This document shows, piece by piece, positions 35,681-48,600 of a DNA stretch of 64,000 nt. Where the stretch lies: assembly GCF_000276665.1 (NCBI RefSeq), contig NW_004955484.1, forward strand, positions 5,598,520 through 5,662,519. Direction: 5' to 3'. The stretch comes from Chinchilla lanigera. Its lineage: Eukaryota > Chordata > Mammalia > Rodentia > Chinchillidae. Position 1 is the first letter of the stretch. Each line of letters opens with the position of its first letter. The notes beneath the pieces were generated by a model. That model searched no databases and was not told where the DNA came from. It worked only from the letters and a program-made list of their open reading frames with translations. The position numbers and the translations under genes are program-made.

Positions 35681-36317
35681 TCACAAGGGGCTGTTTGGCA
35701 GGAAACCAAGAAGGGAAACAAAGGGGAAGGAAAGAAAAACAAAGAGAGAATAGAGACAGCGAGAGAAACTGTTGCCTCCATGAATAACCCAGAGGGCAGG
35801 CGTCGCTGGGACGTCAGTGGGCAGGCAGAGAGGCCCGCTTCTCGGGGTGCTCCCCTCCACCCCAGGGAGAAGCAACAACTGCCTCTTTCCTGCAGCACTC
35901 AGGCAGCGTACAGGCCCTCTGACTCAGCAGTTTCTCCATCCCAGGAGTCTAGCCTAAGGAAACAGCACAGCAGGTGCATGAGAGATGTAAGGTCATTCAT
36001 CACGAAGTTCATACCAGGAAAAGAAAGTTAGAAATAAGCGGGCAAACACCAGACTCTAAACAACTCATAGTACACGCAAGTCTATGTGTCATCAAAATGA
36101 TTTCTTTAAGGAAATGATTTACAGGCATGGGAAAATGATCAGATTTTAAATGAACAAAGCTCCTACAGGTACACATATAAAGTGTAAGACTCTTACATTA
36201 AAAATTTGTATGATGGTACTTTCTAGGGGATAGGCTATAGTGGACATTTTGTTCTCTCCCAAGGTTTTTGAAGTTAAAGGCTTCAACTTCCAGAAGCCAT
36301 CACTTAATGAACTAGGC

Positions 36318-36490
36318 ACTGTGGTGTGGCCGATGGGTACAACATCACTTTGACCCTCATAACCACTCTAGAAAATGGGTGCTGTTTTCACCCCCATTTT
36401 AAAGATGGGAAAACTGAGGTTTCAACATTCTAAATGACAAAGCCAGGCAGTGTGACTCTGGACACTGTGCTCTTAGCCATTCCTTAAAGG
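36318..36490 (+). repeat. MIR SINE, plus strand (antisense of consensus)
   Basis: cccccattttaaagatggga, aaactgaggtttc, gacaaagccaggcagtgtga, actgtgctcttagcc follow the MIR order. Confidence 0.75.
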
Positions 36491-36884
36491 CTTTTCTTTA
36501 ATGTCTATTTCTCAAAGAAAACAACAGAATATCCAGCGTTTGCATTTGATCCCCCATCCTGCCCGTGCTAGGGATTAAACCATTAAGCTACTAGCCTCTG
36601 TAGTCCATCTTTCTGTACCCAGACTCTGTCCTCAGATCAAGGGCTACCACACTGTTCATGAAAAAGAATCCTACCCATCCTCCTCAAATGCCCTTTCCTT
36701 GCTTGCGAGCCACGCAGGGGAAGAGCTCAAAGTGGCCTTCTTCACTTAAATGTCTTCAGCTAGGCAGAAGAAGACAAAGTGGAAAGGGGAAGCTGTAGCA
36801 AAAAACTGCAAAATGGGTCTCATATCCTGATTTTAAAAAAAAAAAAAAAGGAAGAAGAAAGGCACATTCTAGAAACTAAAGATC

Positions 36885-37080
36885 AGGAAACGTATTCACT
36901 CACTCATTCAATACAGTATGTATTGTAAACCTAGTATGTGTCAGCTGCCAGCAACTACAATGATAACTGGGTTGCACCTTACAGCCTGTGGGGGAGGCAC
37001 CACAGGCAAACAAGTACGATGACCTTAAGGGGTAAAGCTACGCGGAAGTAACACCAAGTCAAAGGCAGAAACAGTGATAC
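36885..37080 (-). mobile_element. L2 3'-end fragment, antisense
   Basis: attcaatacagtatgtattg ... acagcctgtgggggaggc ... ggcaaacaagta resembles the reverse complement of the L2 3' end. Confidence 0.6.
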
Positions 37081-38379
37081 GCGCATACACATCCAGGGAA
37101 TACACCTAGACTATACACTGCAGGTATTTTCTAGGTCTAGCACAGATGCAGCTATTGCTGGGAAAATATTTTAGTGGAGGGGAGTGATCCTGAGGGCTTA
37201 GCTGTAGATCCAGGAAGAAAACTCACATAAAATAAGCAGAAAGACAACTTCCCTTCAGCTCAATAATCTGAAAAACGTAGTAAAGACTTTTTTTTTTTTA
37301 AAAGAAAATAAGGTGTGCCAAAATGCATCATCTCTTTATATTCAGAATAGGAAAAGATTTTTTTCAAATAAAGAAATCTGGCCAGTTTTAGAGCTGGGTG
37401 ATGCCACTGCTTTTAGGATCAAGTGAAGAGGTGAGAGTCTAAGGATGTGCCACCGGGCCGACTTGTCTCGTTCTGTTCACTGACACCAAGAGCCTGAAGA
37501 GTGAGAATAAGCATCACGGTGCACAGTTCGTAAAATCAACAGGAACAACTAATCCAGTCAACGGTGGGATCAAGACTGGGGTGGGAGGACCCTCAGCCAG
37601 TGGAAACAAAAGGCCCAAACAAGACAAAATTTTAGAAAGAAAGATGAAGTTCTGCGTTTAAGTGTAGGCAATCGGCTAAATCAACAAAGTCTGGAAGCTC
37701 TGAATTAACAGCAGTGCATGCCGAAACACAAATGACCTTGGGATTTTACTTGACTATAAATTCAGTGGAGGCCCCAAGAGGCGGCAGCAACAGGAGTGCT
37801 CAGTACCTGTTAGAACTCAGCAGGTCTGCAGCGCTGTCATTTCCTCTGGCTGCATGGAGAGCACTCTGGGCCCCTCTGGGGACTCATGGAGGAAGGGCAC
37901 CGGCAAACTGGAGGAGGGTCAGAGGGGCTGACCATGCACAGCCCAAGGGCACGGAGAACAGAAGCTCCCTTGTACAGCAAGACAGTGCTCCTCTCCTGTA
38001 CGAAACCCTGTCTGCCACATGGGAGGAGGATTCATGTGTCTACCTTGCTTCAGGGTGAAACTAGGAGGAATGAGGGGAATCTGTAAGGAATTAAAGTTTG
38101 GTTCAATATAAATGAAAATCTTTCTCAAGATTATCAAAGTTTCCAAACAGAATGTTTCCACGGTGAAATACTCTGCTGTGTGGATTTGAGATGGAGAAGG
38201 GAATTTTACTGTGGTCAGGAGGTTCTACCAGGCAGCCTCTGAAGAGTGGAGATTCTTTCATTCCTGAGTAATCAATCTGGTTACTCTGCCCACTTGAGCC
38301 ATCTCTGTCTTTCGTACACGACCATGGACTGCACTGGGGGGGCCACCACCCCGCTGGGGTTGGTCTCTGTTGATCTGCC

Positions 38380-38465
38380 TGTCTAGGCTGTGAGCAACGT
38401 GAGAACAGGTTCCATGTGTCATGCATCCCTGCACCTCTGCATCCAAGATGTAACAGGTGCTTAGT
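38380..38465 (+). mobile_element. L2 3'-end fragment
   Basis: ctaggctgtgagcaacgtga ... aacaggtgcttagtaag follows the L2 terminal sequence. Confidence 0.6.
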
Positions 38466-38828
38466 AAGACAAAGGGGGAAACTAAGGTCATGAGAGAGAC
38501 AACAGCTAGCACTTCAGGAAGAAAAAAAGATAACCTTGAACCTCGTTCCTTCCATAGTTGCAGAAAGGCCCAGTGTAACCACCTGTAGTCAGTGGAACCA
38601 GAGGTCCTTGAAGGAATGGTCAGTTCCTGGGGTGGAATAGAATGAGTGCAAGATGAGCTTGGAGCTTTGTGTGCTCAAAGAATGAAGCCTGCCCGAGAAC
38701 ACAGGATGAGGCTGGTGGGGCTGCACTGGCCACTCTGGCCACAATTCAAGCAACAAAAATGATAGTGAAGGACTGTAAACCAATACATAAAGTAATCCAT
38801 AATACCATACCTCTATAAGGAAAAAACT

Positions 38829-38990
38829 AAGGGCTGGGGACATAGCTTAGTAGTAGAGCTCTTGCCTAGCACATGAAAAGCCCTGAGTTCAATCCCCAGT
38901 ATAAGACAGAAAGGAAAGAAGGGAGGAAGGGAGGGAAAACTGAAGGAAGAAGGGGGAGAGAGGAAAGAAAAGAAAGCAAAGAGAAAGGAA
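38829..38990 (+). repeat. Old ID SINE and purine-rich tail expansion
   Basis: agggctggggacatagctta ... caatccccagtataagaca, then a gaaagggagg low-complexity run derived from its tail. Confidence 0.8.
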
Positions 38991-38994
38991 ATGA

Positions 38995-39101
38995 GGGGCT
39001 GGGGATTTAGCTCAGCGGCAAAGCGCCTGCCTGGCAAGCGCAAGGTCGTGAGTTCGGTTCCCAGTACCGGAGAAAAACCAAAAAAAAAAAAAGAAAGAAA
39101 G
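38995..39101 (+). repeat. Young ID SINE with 11-bp target duplication
   Basis: ggggctggggatttagctca ... ttcggttcccagtaccgg plus A-rich tail. aaaggaaatga occurs at 38984-38994 and 39102-39112. Confidence 0.92.
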
Positions 39102-39239
39102 AAAGGAAATGAATGGGATGCAAGAAGGGAGGAAGGAAAGAAAGAAGAGAGAAAGGAAAGGAAGGGAAAGATGCGTGAGGAGAAGTTTTTCCTTAAGGTG
39201 GAAACTCAATGAATAAATGTAGAATAAATTATTGAGTTA

Positions 39240-40345
39240 GAAAATCACTCTGATAACCATCATCACAATAATAATTCATTTAGGTAAGAACCAATGGATA
39301 ATGAAATTAATACAGAAAGTTTTTACAGTCTCAATCTCCCCACTTACACTTACTAATTATAGAAGGGAAAACAACTTTTCAGTAGAGAATCTTGGCAAAA
39401 GCCACCTTAATAAGTGATCAAAGTTCACGTGACCAGCAATAAGACAAAGAAACATCATGTGCCTCCTGATAGGATATGCTGAGAACACAACATCCCTTGC
39501 TTGGCATTCCTGGAAGAAACAAGGCAAAGCCTGATCTAATCAAGAAAGAACATCAGACAAATCCAAACTGAACAAAGTCTACAAAATGTCCTATGCTTTT
39601 CAGAAATGTCAGCATCATGAAACAGGACAGACTGGAAAACTGTTTAAAAAAGACTAGGGAGATGTGATGTACAATCCCAACATGTAATCTGGGAGTTCCT
39701 TTTCCTATAAAGGACATAACTGGGACAACTGGCAAAATCTGAGTAAGATCTATAGATGGACTAAAACCAATGTATGAATGTTAATTTCCTAATTTTGGTC
39801 AGCATGTTGTCATTACGTAATAGAACGTTTTTGAGGTGTTTGTTTGTTTGAGACAGGGTCTCACTATGTAGTTCAGGCTAAGACATCATTTTTTGTGGGG
39901 AGGGGTACTGGGAATTGAACTAACTCAGGACCTTGCCCTTGACAAGAAGGCACTGTGCTGCTTAGCTATATCCAGATCCCTTTCAGGCTGGCCTTGAACT
40001 ACGATGTAGTTCAGCCTGGCCTTGAACTAGTAGAGAGCCTCCTGCCTCAGCCTCCTAAGTGCTAGGATTATAGGCGTGCGCCACCATGCCTGGCAGCATC
40101 TTTGTTTTTTAAGACACTCCAGAGTATTTAGAGGAGAAAGGTCATGATGCCTTACTTTTCAAATGGGTTAGGGGAAAATGTGAGTATGTATAGGTATGTG
40201 AGTATGTATGTATATGTAAATACAAAAACCACATATATAGAGAAATGAATATGAGATAATGTTAACATAAGAGGGTCTGAAGGGGAGAATTCTTTTCTAT
40301 TTTTACAACTTTCCTGTAAACCTGAAATAGTGTCAAAAGAAAAAG
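39240..40345 (+). mobile_element. Old L1 3' UTR (L1M type), split by SINEs
   Basis: Landmarks: gactagggagatgtgatgta, gggacaactggcaaaatctg, gaatgttaatttcctaattt before the insertion. After it: ctatttttacaactttcctg and taaacctgaaatagtgtcaa. The B1 at about 39836-40098 interrupts it. Confidence 0.72.
39836..40098 (-). repeat. B1 SINE interrupted by an ID SINE
   Basis: Reverse B1 halves (tgagacagggtctcactatg; ggccttgaact ... gccaccatgcctggca) are separated at about 39886-39985 by a reverse ID (gtactgggaattgaacta ... cttagctatatccagatccc). The L1 > B1 > ID nesting gives the insertion order. Confidence 0.8.
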
Positions 40346-41747
40346 AAACTGTTCAGAATAAAACCCCACGTAGTGAGCCTCCAAAAATACTTATGAACAG
40401 TCACCTGCCCTGTTACACACGCCCTTATCTTTATGGGAAATTTATTCCTGGCAAAGCTTCACTGAAAGGCGGAGGCTGTGGAGCTGGAAAGGGAGGTGTG
40501 GACAGACAAGAAAACCAGTCTTCCCTTCCTGCAGCTGAGAGGCTTCTAGGTAAAGCTCACTGGTTAGAGAGGTAAAATAAATGGCCATTCTCACTTGGGC
40601 GGAATTTCAAGTAATACACACTGAGCCATTTACTCAAAACACCCATGGTCCCAGCTTCAGACTCATTTCTGTAACTTAGAAGAGTTCTAAATAAAAGGAA
40701 GAGGGAAGCCACCAAAGGAGCATCCCAGAGGCCTGCCTACAGCAAGTGACCATTCCCAAGTCCAGACTGAAACACAGTAGAAAGGAAAACATACAGCAAC
40801 AAATAAACTATACCCTCAGTAATCCCCCACAAAAAACCCACCACACAAAAAAATAAAAACAAAGGCAACCCAGACTCTAAGATAAGTAGAAACCTCATTC
40901 AAGGGGCAACAAAATAATACCCACGTCTGTTTAGCCTGGAATCCACAGAAGAACCCTATCCAATTCCACTCCATGCTTTATACAATAACAGTGTTTGTGT
41001 ATAGCTGCTGCATATAAGTCAATAAGAGTTAAGCCATAACTAGGTAAGATTCCATCTGCTTGGTTGTGATTTCCCAGCACCCTGAAGAATGATTCTGTAA
41101 CTGTGGCCAGGTCAGGGAACACACGTGCTTGCATAGTCCCTCCTGCTGCAGGAGGTCCACTGCCCGGAAGGCCCAGAGAACTATCCAGGTCCTGGGCTTC
41201 ATGTTTGCTAATAAGTGCATCGTGCTATTTCCAGTGTGAACATAAATCAGCCTGGAAGTGAAAACTGCTTGCTTGGTCCATTCTGCAGGGAACCCACAAA
41301 CACTGCGATATGCTAGCTACAGCTGGGCCTTGCCGGTGAGAGTAGGCAGGGCCCGATGTAGAACTCAGCCTGTGTGTGTTGCAAGAGAGAAGCTGGTATT
41401 TCAAGGAATTAAAAAAATTCAAACTACATATGTAGATTAAAAAAAAAAAAAAGACAAAATCAGCTATTACTTATTCTCTGCCTGGTTCTAAATACAGATT
41501 TGGGGCAATTTAGTCAACTCCCCAGAATTTGGTCCCTAGCACTTAGGTCTTTACTTAGATATCTAGCCTAAGTCTCATGGAGGCATCTAAGTCACGATAC
41601 CTTTGCCTGCCATCCACCTGAATGGTGCTCCTGGCCGGGGTTTACCAAAAGGCACTAACCCCATTCCAGATGCAAAGCAGCCCCTCTTGTCACTAAACAC
41701 AGTAGCTTCAAATCCCTATCATATCCTCCTAGAGAGGTATGCAGCCC

Positions 41748-41894
41748 AACCTGTTCCTTCTAGGGGCTGCCCTTTTAACTTATTGTGCAATTTCTTTCCC
41801 TATGACTTTAAATATTCTTAAGTTAAAACCAATGGTTACATAGACACCACATCCTACAGACATGGTATAATTTTACCAAATGCCATTACTAGAC
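41748..41894 (+). repeat. 147-bp direct duplication, copy 1
   Basis: Nearly identical to 42452-42597 (about five differences and one 1-bp gap). Contents resemble no repeat I know. Confidence 0.95.
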
Positions 41895-41951
41895 ACCCTG
41901 GAGCACCTCTATCCTCATCACTTATCTCCTACCCTGGTCCTATCACCTATC

Positions 41952-41977
41952 CCCTACCCTAACCCTAGCCCTAGCCC
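41952..41977 (+). repeat. Degenerate telomere-like repeats
   Basis: ccctaccctaaccctagccc continues with ctagccc: CCCTAA-type units with base substitutions. They lie between the two 147-bp duplicates. Confidence 0.6.
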
Positions 41978-42451
41978 TTCACCTATATCCCATGGGGTAT
42001 TCCTGGGATACACAGCTCCCTATATTAACTGCCTTCAAATGGTTTTAAAGATGCTTTAAAACACTTTAGAAAATGCTTCGTTGCTAGCACCTAAAACTTT
42101 TCTATCTCTTCCTAATTTCCTCACAAGTCCCTCTCAAAAGATTTCACTTCTGATCTCTCCTTTCTTGCAGTTGGGCAAAAGCTAGGAACCAGTGTAAAAA
42201 CACACCATCTGGCCCATTATGGTTCAATCTGGCATCTCATGATGTTGCATTTATTTAAAATAACTTCTCCTGATTAAATATGAGTTTATTATAAAAAAAA
42301 ATTAGATATGTACAAGGAAGCTCAAAAGCTAAAGCAAAAATCACTTGAAATTCTACCAGCCAGAGAGCTACAGAATCACTAACAGAAGATAGCTTCTCAG
42401 AGTTTTTTTCCTCTCCACATCTAAAGTTACTAATTTCCTTTGCCTCAGAAT

Positions 42452-42597
42452 AACCTGTTCCTTCTAGGGGCTGCCCTTTTAACTTATTGTGCAATTTCTT
42501 TCCCTATGACTTTAAATATTCTTAAGTTAGAACCAATGGTTACATAGACACCACATCCTATGGACTGGTATAATTTTACCAAATGCCATTACTAGAC
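42452..42597 (+). repeat. 147-bp direct duplication, copy 2
   Basis: Second copy of 41748-41894; 557 bp of different sequence separate the two. Confidence 0.95.
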
Positions 42598-42739
42598 TTT
42601 TTAGAACTTCCCAACATTTTGCTATTAATTCTACAGCACATGCCCACGAATTTCTGTATTCAGAACAACAAACAACAAAACAATAAAAACTAAAAGTAAC
42701 AGCTCTTTAACTGTCCACTAAGTAGGACTAGATCGAGCT

Positions 42740-42880
42740 AGCGCTAAGCACTGTTTTTTTTTAAATACATCCTCTCATTTGATCCTTGCAACAGCCTACG
42801 CTGCAGATGAAGACACAGGCTTAGAGGGTTAAGTACAAACTGTACACTGGGTTAGTCAGCCTCTGAAGCCAAGTAAGCCT
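42740..42880 (+). repeat. MIR-like fragment
   Basis: cctctcatttgatccttgca, gatgaagacacaggcttaga, gggttaagtacaaactgt follow the MIR order. Confidence 0.65.
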
Positions 42881-42919
42881 CCCTCACTCCTCTGAACCCT
42901 AGCTCTTACACAATGCGTT

Positions 42920-43120
42920 TCGTCTCTGTTTCCTCAGGATATGTTTCTGGGAGCAGAACTGCTGGCTCAAAAGTGAAGAACATTTACGACCTTGGCATGT
43001 GCCAACTTGTCCTCCAAGAAAGCCCAACTCCCATCTGCAGCAGTACATAAGCATCAATTTTCCTGTACCTTCATCAACAGTGGATATTTGTTATGGCTTT
43101 TTTTTAAAATATATCCATTT
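42920..43120 (-). mobile_element. Old L1-like fragment
   Basis: aggatatgtttctgggagca, gaactgctggctcaaaagtg, cttgtcctccaagaaag, atcaacagtggatat match a common antisense L1M segment. Family moderate. Confidence 0.5.
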
Positions 43121-43676
43121 GGCACATAGGAATGGCATCTCCTTTTAACTTACGTCGTCTGCTAGTAAGACAGAATCCCTCTGCAGCTGTGAACTGCCTG
43201 GGATTTCTATGGCAGGAGGGTACTGTCCTTTCCTGCGTGACAAATCAGAGAACTGTGTGGGATTTTACTGGTAGTCCCTCCCACCTGGCTCCCTGCTACG
43301 ACCACTCCCGTGAGCTCTTGGACCACAGTCCCACCTACTCATGTTGCGGCTCCATTCATCCTTCCCCCTTTCCTCACTTTTTCTGATCTCTGGAAAGTTC
43401 CTCCTCTCTGGTGTGAGGATAGGGAACTACACGGTGCATCGATAGTTTTTGTGCTTCTCTTGGGCAGTGAAACCAACTGTGGAGTTTAATGAAAATACAC
43501 ACAGATGTCAGGCACTCTGGAGGCACGGGCTGGACATCTACTTCAGGTGGGCTAGAAGACCCTACTCCAAGATGCAGTCTTCTCCCCAAGAACCCCCATG
43601 TCCTCCTAGTCTTGATTAATGGCTTCTCCTCTCCTGTGTTCATCTTCAATCTCCCCTGCACTCAGAACTGCTGACC

Positions 43677-43763
43677 AGGGCTGGAAACGTAGCTCAGTGG
43701 TAGAGCATTTGCCTAGAATGCATGAGGTCCTGTCTTCACCAGCACCAGGCTCACACACAAAAG
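43677..43763 (+). repeat. ID SINE with 12-bp target duplication
   Basis: agggctggaaacgtagctca ... gtcctgtcttcaccagcac. gaactgctgacc occurs at 43665-43676 and 43764-43775. Confidence 0.9.
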
Positions 43764-44403
43764 GAACTGCTGACCGTCGACCACTGCCCCTTGAAATCTC
43801 CATTTCTTTGACATACTTTAAAGGCTCTCCTCCTACTTCTCTGATCTCCACACTGCCTGCCCCCTTCCCACTCCTACAGCTTTCCAGGATATACTTTCCC
43901 ACTTACTGTACTTGATAAAATTCACTATCATTGCAGCCCACAGAAATCCCTCCTCTTCGTTCGCCTATAGTATTTAAATATCATCATACTTTCCCCTCCC
44001 TGGCAGTCTGCTCTTATCTCTGTGCATCAACTACCTTAACTACTTCTGTGGTTTCAATTACTGAAATTATGAGTTGACTCCTAAAACAAAAATTTCCATT
44101 CCGGATTTATCACTTGAAGATGCGTCTCCCTACTTTCAGCAGACCACAAGATGTCTGTAAGTGGCTAGCCTTCCATCGCTCAGAACTCAGCCTGGTTCAA
44201 CATGTCCAAAGGGAACTGCCCCTCACCGCCTTAATCTCTCTGGAAGGAACTTGCAACTGCAGAAAACAGACACGAAAGAGCAATTTAGATTTTCCAGTGA
44301 CACGTTCACCAGGTAACTTCCCTATCCAAGAACCAACTGCCAAAACAGTCAAACTCTCTGGACTGGCTTCAAAATACTCTTAAGACCTAGCCCTTTCTGA
44401 TAG

Positions 44404-45078
44404 CAGTCCCTTTTATTCATGGGGGATTAATCCCCAGATCCCCGCAGCCAGTGGGGGTCTCAAACTGAGGACAGCAACAAACCCTCCAGTTTAATACCTT
44501 TTCCGTTTTAACAAAGCACCTACTCTCACACTGTGACTGTAACTTTTGCAACCAGAGGTGTGCCGGCAAAACTTTCATGGATTTCTTTTTCCTTCTTCAC
44601 ACTCTCATGGGTCGGAAATTTCATTCTCTCCACAGATGTTAGCAACCTCAACCTACAGATTTTTTCTTTCTTTTAACTCCAGAATGTTCACCTTTTTATT
44701 TAAAGGAAGTACTTTAAAGCTTTTCTCTGGCATATTCAAGTTGCCAGCATTACTACTCTTGTGCTTTGCGGCTATTATTAAGTAAAATAAGGGTTACACA
44801 CAAACACTGCAGTACCTTGATAACTGATTAGATAGGTGGGAAGGCTACTACGTGATGAACAGGTAGATAGCACATGCAACGTGGATACCCTAGACAAAGG
44901 GATGACTTACATTCCAGATGACATGGACTGATACAGCATGAGATTTCACACTATTCAGAATAGCATGCAATTTAAAACTTATATGTTCTTTACTTCTGGC
45001 ATTATCTATTCAATGTTTCAGGTCACCACTGACCTGAAACTGCAAAGAAAAACTAAGGCTAAGTTAGGGGACTTAATG
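44404..45078 (+). mobile_element. Tigger7/MER44-type DNA transposon, non-autonomous
   Basis: Nearly full-length non-autonomous pogo/Tigger element. Ordered landmarks: tttctttttccttcttcaca, gttagcaacctcaacctaca, ttgccagcattactactctt, taagtaaaataagggttaca, gacaaagggatgacttacat, gcaatttaaaacttat. Start cagtccc and end ggggacttaatg are its terminal inverted repeats. No transposase remains. Confidence 0.85.
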
Positions 45079-45534
45079 TGCTACTCACTCGTCTGTCTCA
45101 CTTCTCTCCTCCTCACCATTTTCTTGATCCTATGTGTTCTGGTCTCACTTTCTGCAGCCCCAGGCTCTCTGAATGTTTTTTCTCTTGCTCAATGCATGTA
45201 TCCAAACCCGAGGCCTCCTTTCAGAAGCACAAACTCAAGTTTCACACAGGGAATAAAATCTTCCACTGCGACAGAACCCAAGCCCTTGCTCATGCTAGGG
45301 AAACACTACCACTGCGCCTCTGAGCTCGCAAAAATCTGTCTCCTCTCTATACTCCCCGTAATCTCTATCATACTGTTTGCAACTATGAATCTCTCTAGTT
45401 CATCTTTTGGTGGATTTTAGCTCTACAACTTGACTATAAGCTGCCTAAGGACAAAGATCAGCTTGTATGTCTATCCCCATACAAGCTAGCACAGTGCTGA
45501 GCATACAGTGGGGCTCAGGGCACTAAAATTCTAG

Positions 45535-45631
45535 ATGTCGGGGCCTGGGGATTTAGCTCAGTGGCAAAAGCACCTGCCTGGCAAGCGCAAGGTCATGAGT
45601 TCAAGTCCTGGTACCAGAAGAAAAACAAAAC
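45535..45631 (+). repeat. ID SINE with 10-bp target duplication
   Basis: ggcctggggatttagctcag ... caagtcctggtaccagaag. aaaattctag occurs at 45525-45534 and 45632-45641. Confidence 0.92.
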
Positions 45632-48600
45632 AAAATTCTAGCAGTCATTTTAAGTAACATTTGCAAAAGTGCACCAATCTCCACAACCCACCAATAATCC
45701 AAAATCTGAACACCCCACTGAATATTTCAGTATTTTGTGGTTTATGGCGTTAAATTTACTATTTTCCATTCCACAGTTACTGCAGACCTAATACAGAGGC
45801 AGCTCTCACACCAGCCGTCTTAAGTAGCTGGTCAATGAAACAGAAATCCAGAAAGTCAAACAAATCCTAAATACAATTGTTTTGGAGAGGTGGCAGATCA
45901 AGTAGGGACTACACACATTTGAGCGAACTAGCATTCCTGCCTCTTGGAAAGGGTTACCACAGCCAAGCTCATGAGCGTCAGAAAAAGATGAGTCCAGTGG
46001 GGATCCTGAACACTTATTGGCTAGTCCTTCACCTGCAGCACATGAATCTGAACAGCACAAGTAACTGCTGCAGTTCGAGGCTGCACAAACCCAAGACAAA
46101 GAGAACCTGAGCAGTGGCTTCATTTGCACTTGCAGTTTCAGGAATGCAGGCAGAAGCAGGCACAGTTGTAGGCTTTCCTTAGTGCAGATCTGACTGACAT
46201 GAATACAAGTGCATACACATTACAGCAGCTTCTGTCTGGTCCTGTGAAAGCACCTGGGAAAAGCACCCACTTTCCTGGAGAGAGGAGGTATGTCCTCACC
46301 AGCATTCCCAGGATGATGAGGAAGCCTGGCCAGGGGGAAGGGACAGGTAGTCTTGAGGAAAGGAAAGTCTCCCTCAGCAGGCACCTCATAAATGACCCTA
46401 AGAAAAAGAGTGTTTTCCTCTCAGCAGGAAGAATGTCGCACGGTGAGCTCACCACCAGCAGCTCCCTCTGGCAAGAGGCTCCGGAACTGGCACCATGACC
46501 AAACAAACAAGGGTTGACCTTATGAGACTCTTTAATAGGGCACCACACACACTCACATGCATGTGCTCTCTCCTGCTCACACACACTCACACCGCCTCTC
46601 ACTAGCACAGGCACAGATGGTCCTCAGCGTAAGCAGCTTCTCAAGCACAGGGGAACAAGCGGCACCTCTAAATGAAGGAGAAACAGAAGCAGGAAGGTGG
46701 AGCTGTTGGAAATGGCATGAGGAAGGGACAGTCACATCAAAGACAGAAACACACACATACGCATGCGCACACACACACAAATCTTCCCCAGGGCCCAGGA
46801 AGGCTGGGCGCCCTCCGCGACCCAGTCAGGGTGTGTGTACTAAGCTTTCCTCTGACTTCCTGTTCCAAGGACATGATGTAGACAGTGATCCCATCACAGA
46901 ATTCCCTCCTAAATGACTCACTTTACTAAATGGAAGATTTGAGAAGCATATTTCCTACTGGGTAGCCCTCATATCCTAAAGGCCTGGGGAGCTACGTCCA
47001 ATTTCAATTTGCTCCTCTCTACAGCAAACCAGGAAAGCACTTCAAAACAGAATGACGAGGACACAGATTCTGTCTGTTCTCTCAGTGTGTCTGACAGACT
47101 TCCAAAATTCCAAAGTTTGAGACTAACTGGGAATGAGGGGAGGGAAATCCTGTGTCCTGCCTTTCTCTGCCCTGTCCCCATCCCACAAGCTAATTCTAAA
47201 GCCCATTATCTATACTGTTAGTGTGTACAAATTTCAAAGAATAGCCTTAGTAATTAGGCAAAACATCAGAGGACTGTTTCTTCTTACAGTGGAAAGGATC
47301 CAAGAGTTCACACTCGGTTCACCAAGAACCAAGAAGCTGCAGGTAACAGCCTCACAAGCCCAGCAAAGATGGCACAGGCGATCCTGCGCCTCTTGCTGCT
47401 CCAAATGCTTTTGGGTCATCAGCTGCTGTGAAGAATCACCAAGGCCACGTTAAATAGTACTTGGATTAATTACGCTTGAAAGTCTCTTATCCGAGCACTG
47501 CTAAGACTGAACAATTGAGTCTGGGAGTGAATGTGGTTACATATTTTTCCTTAATGGCTTCCTGAACACCCTGGTTAGGTCTGATCCCAGGGGGGAAATT
47601 GCCAGTTCAAGTCATAAAATGTGATCAATGTAGATCAAGACCCCGAGCTAAGTGTCTAAGAGGAGAGAGGAGAAATGTATTTGTGCAAACACACATAGAA
47701 GAAAACGTGTGTCCACCTGAAGAACTTCAGCTTCCTTCCTGAAGCTGTACCCTCCCTCTTTTCACCCCTAGAGCTCTGTCCGTCACACCAGAATGTTCAG
47801 CCAACAGTTCGAATGAAAGGAGCCAAAATGAGGAAAGATTTCAGAAACTATTTCTGTGGCTCCAAATTCCCACATTAGACTGTGGTAATACTGGGGGGAA
47901 ATCTTTGGCTGGTTAATGGACCCGATTTCTTTTGTTTCAGTAATACAGAGGCTACTGGGGTTCTGGCCCTACTAGTCTGAGTTTTCAGCCCTTGTGTGTC
48001 AGGTTTATCCAAAAGCTCTAATGATTTTCATTCATACACACCACAAATATTTATTGAGTGCCTACCACGTACACAGCATCCTTTCCATCAATACAGACTC
48101 CTGCGAGTCTGCTCTCCTCCAGAGTCCAGGCATGCGCTGGAGAGAGCAGCTCAGTGCCGTACACGGCTGCTGTGGTCCACTGGACAAGGTGCTTATCGAA
48201 GGCACCGCTCTCCGCCTCCCACAGCCTTCCTGTGCTAGCATCAAGACTGATCCCTTACCAACCAGATGTGGTCACAGTGACCTGACAGCCACCAAGTTTA
48301 AAAACGTGGTTCAACTATTCCAACACACGGTTTGGCTGTTGACAGCTGCTCTGAGAACATTATAGGCCTGCGGCTTCAGTTCACTTCTACCAGTTGTCCA
48401 AAAGTACTAACCCCTTTCATGGGGCCTTGCCCTCAACCTCCACGAGCATCCTCAAGCAGAGGAATGTCAGTGATGTCTGAGACTGACAACTGCTTGGACA
48501 GCCCAAGATCTTTTCCCCTGGGATGAAGGGCAGGCTGTCCTGCAAATACCTCTGAGAAGCTGCCAGAGCCACTGAAGTAGCCTTCGCATAGCATTCCTTC

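Noticed and set aside
38995..39060. tRNA-like box A and box B sequences
   Set aside because: These belong to ID SINEs, which descend from a tRNA. The poly-A tail and target duplication show retroposition, not a tRNA gene.
44938..45420. 160-codon plus-strand ORF with hydrophobic stretches
   Set aside because: Its first third lies inside a Tigger-type transposon and the rest in diverged L2-like sequence. The hydrophobicity is compositional.
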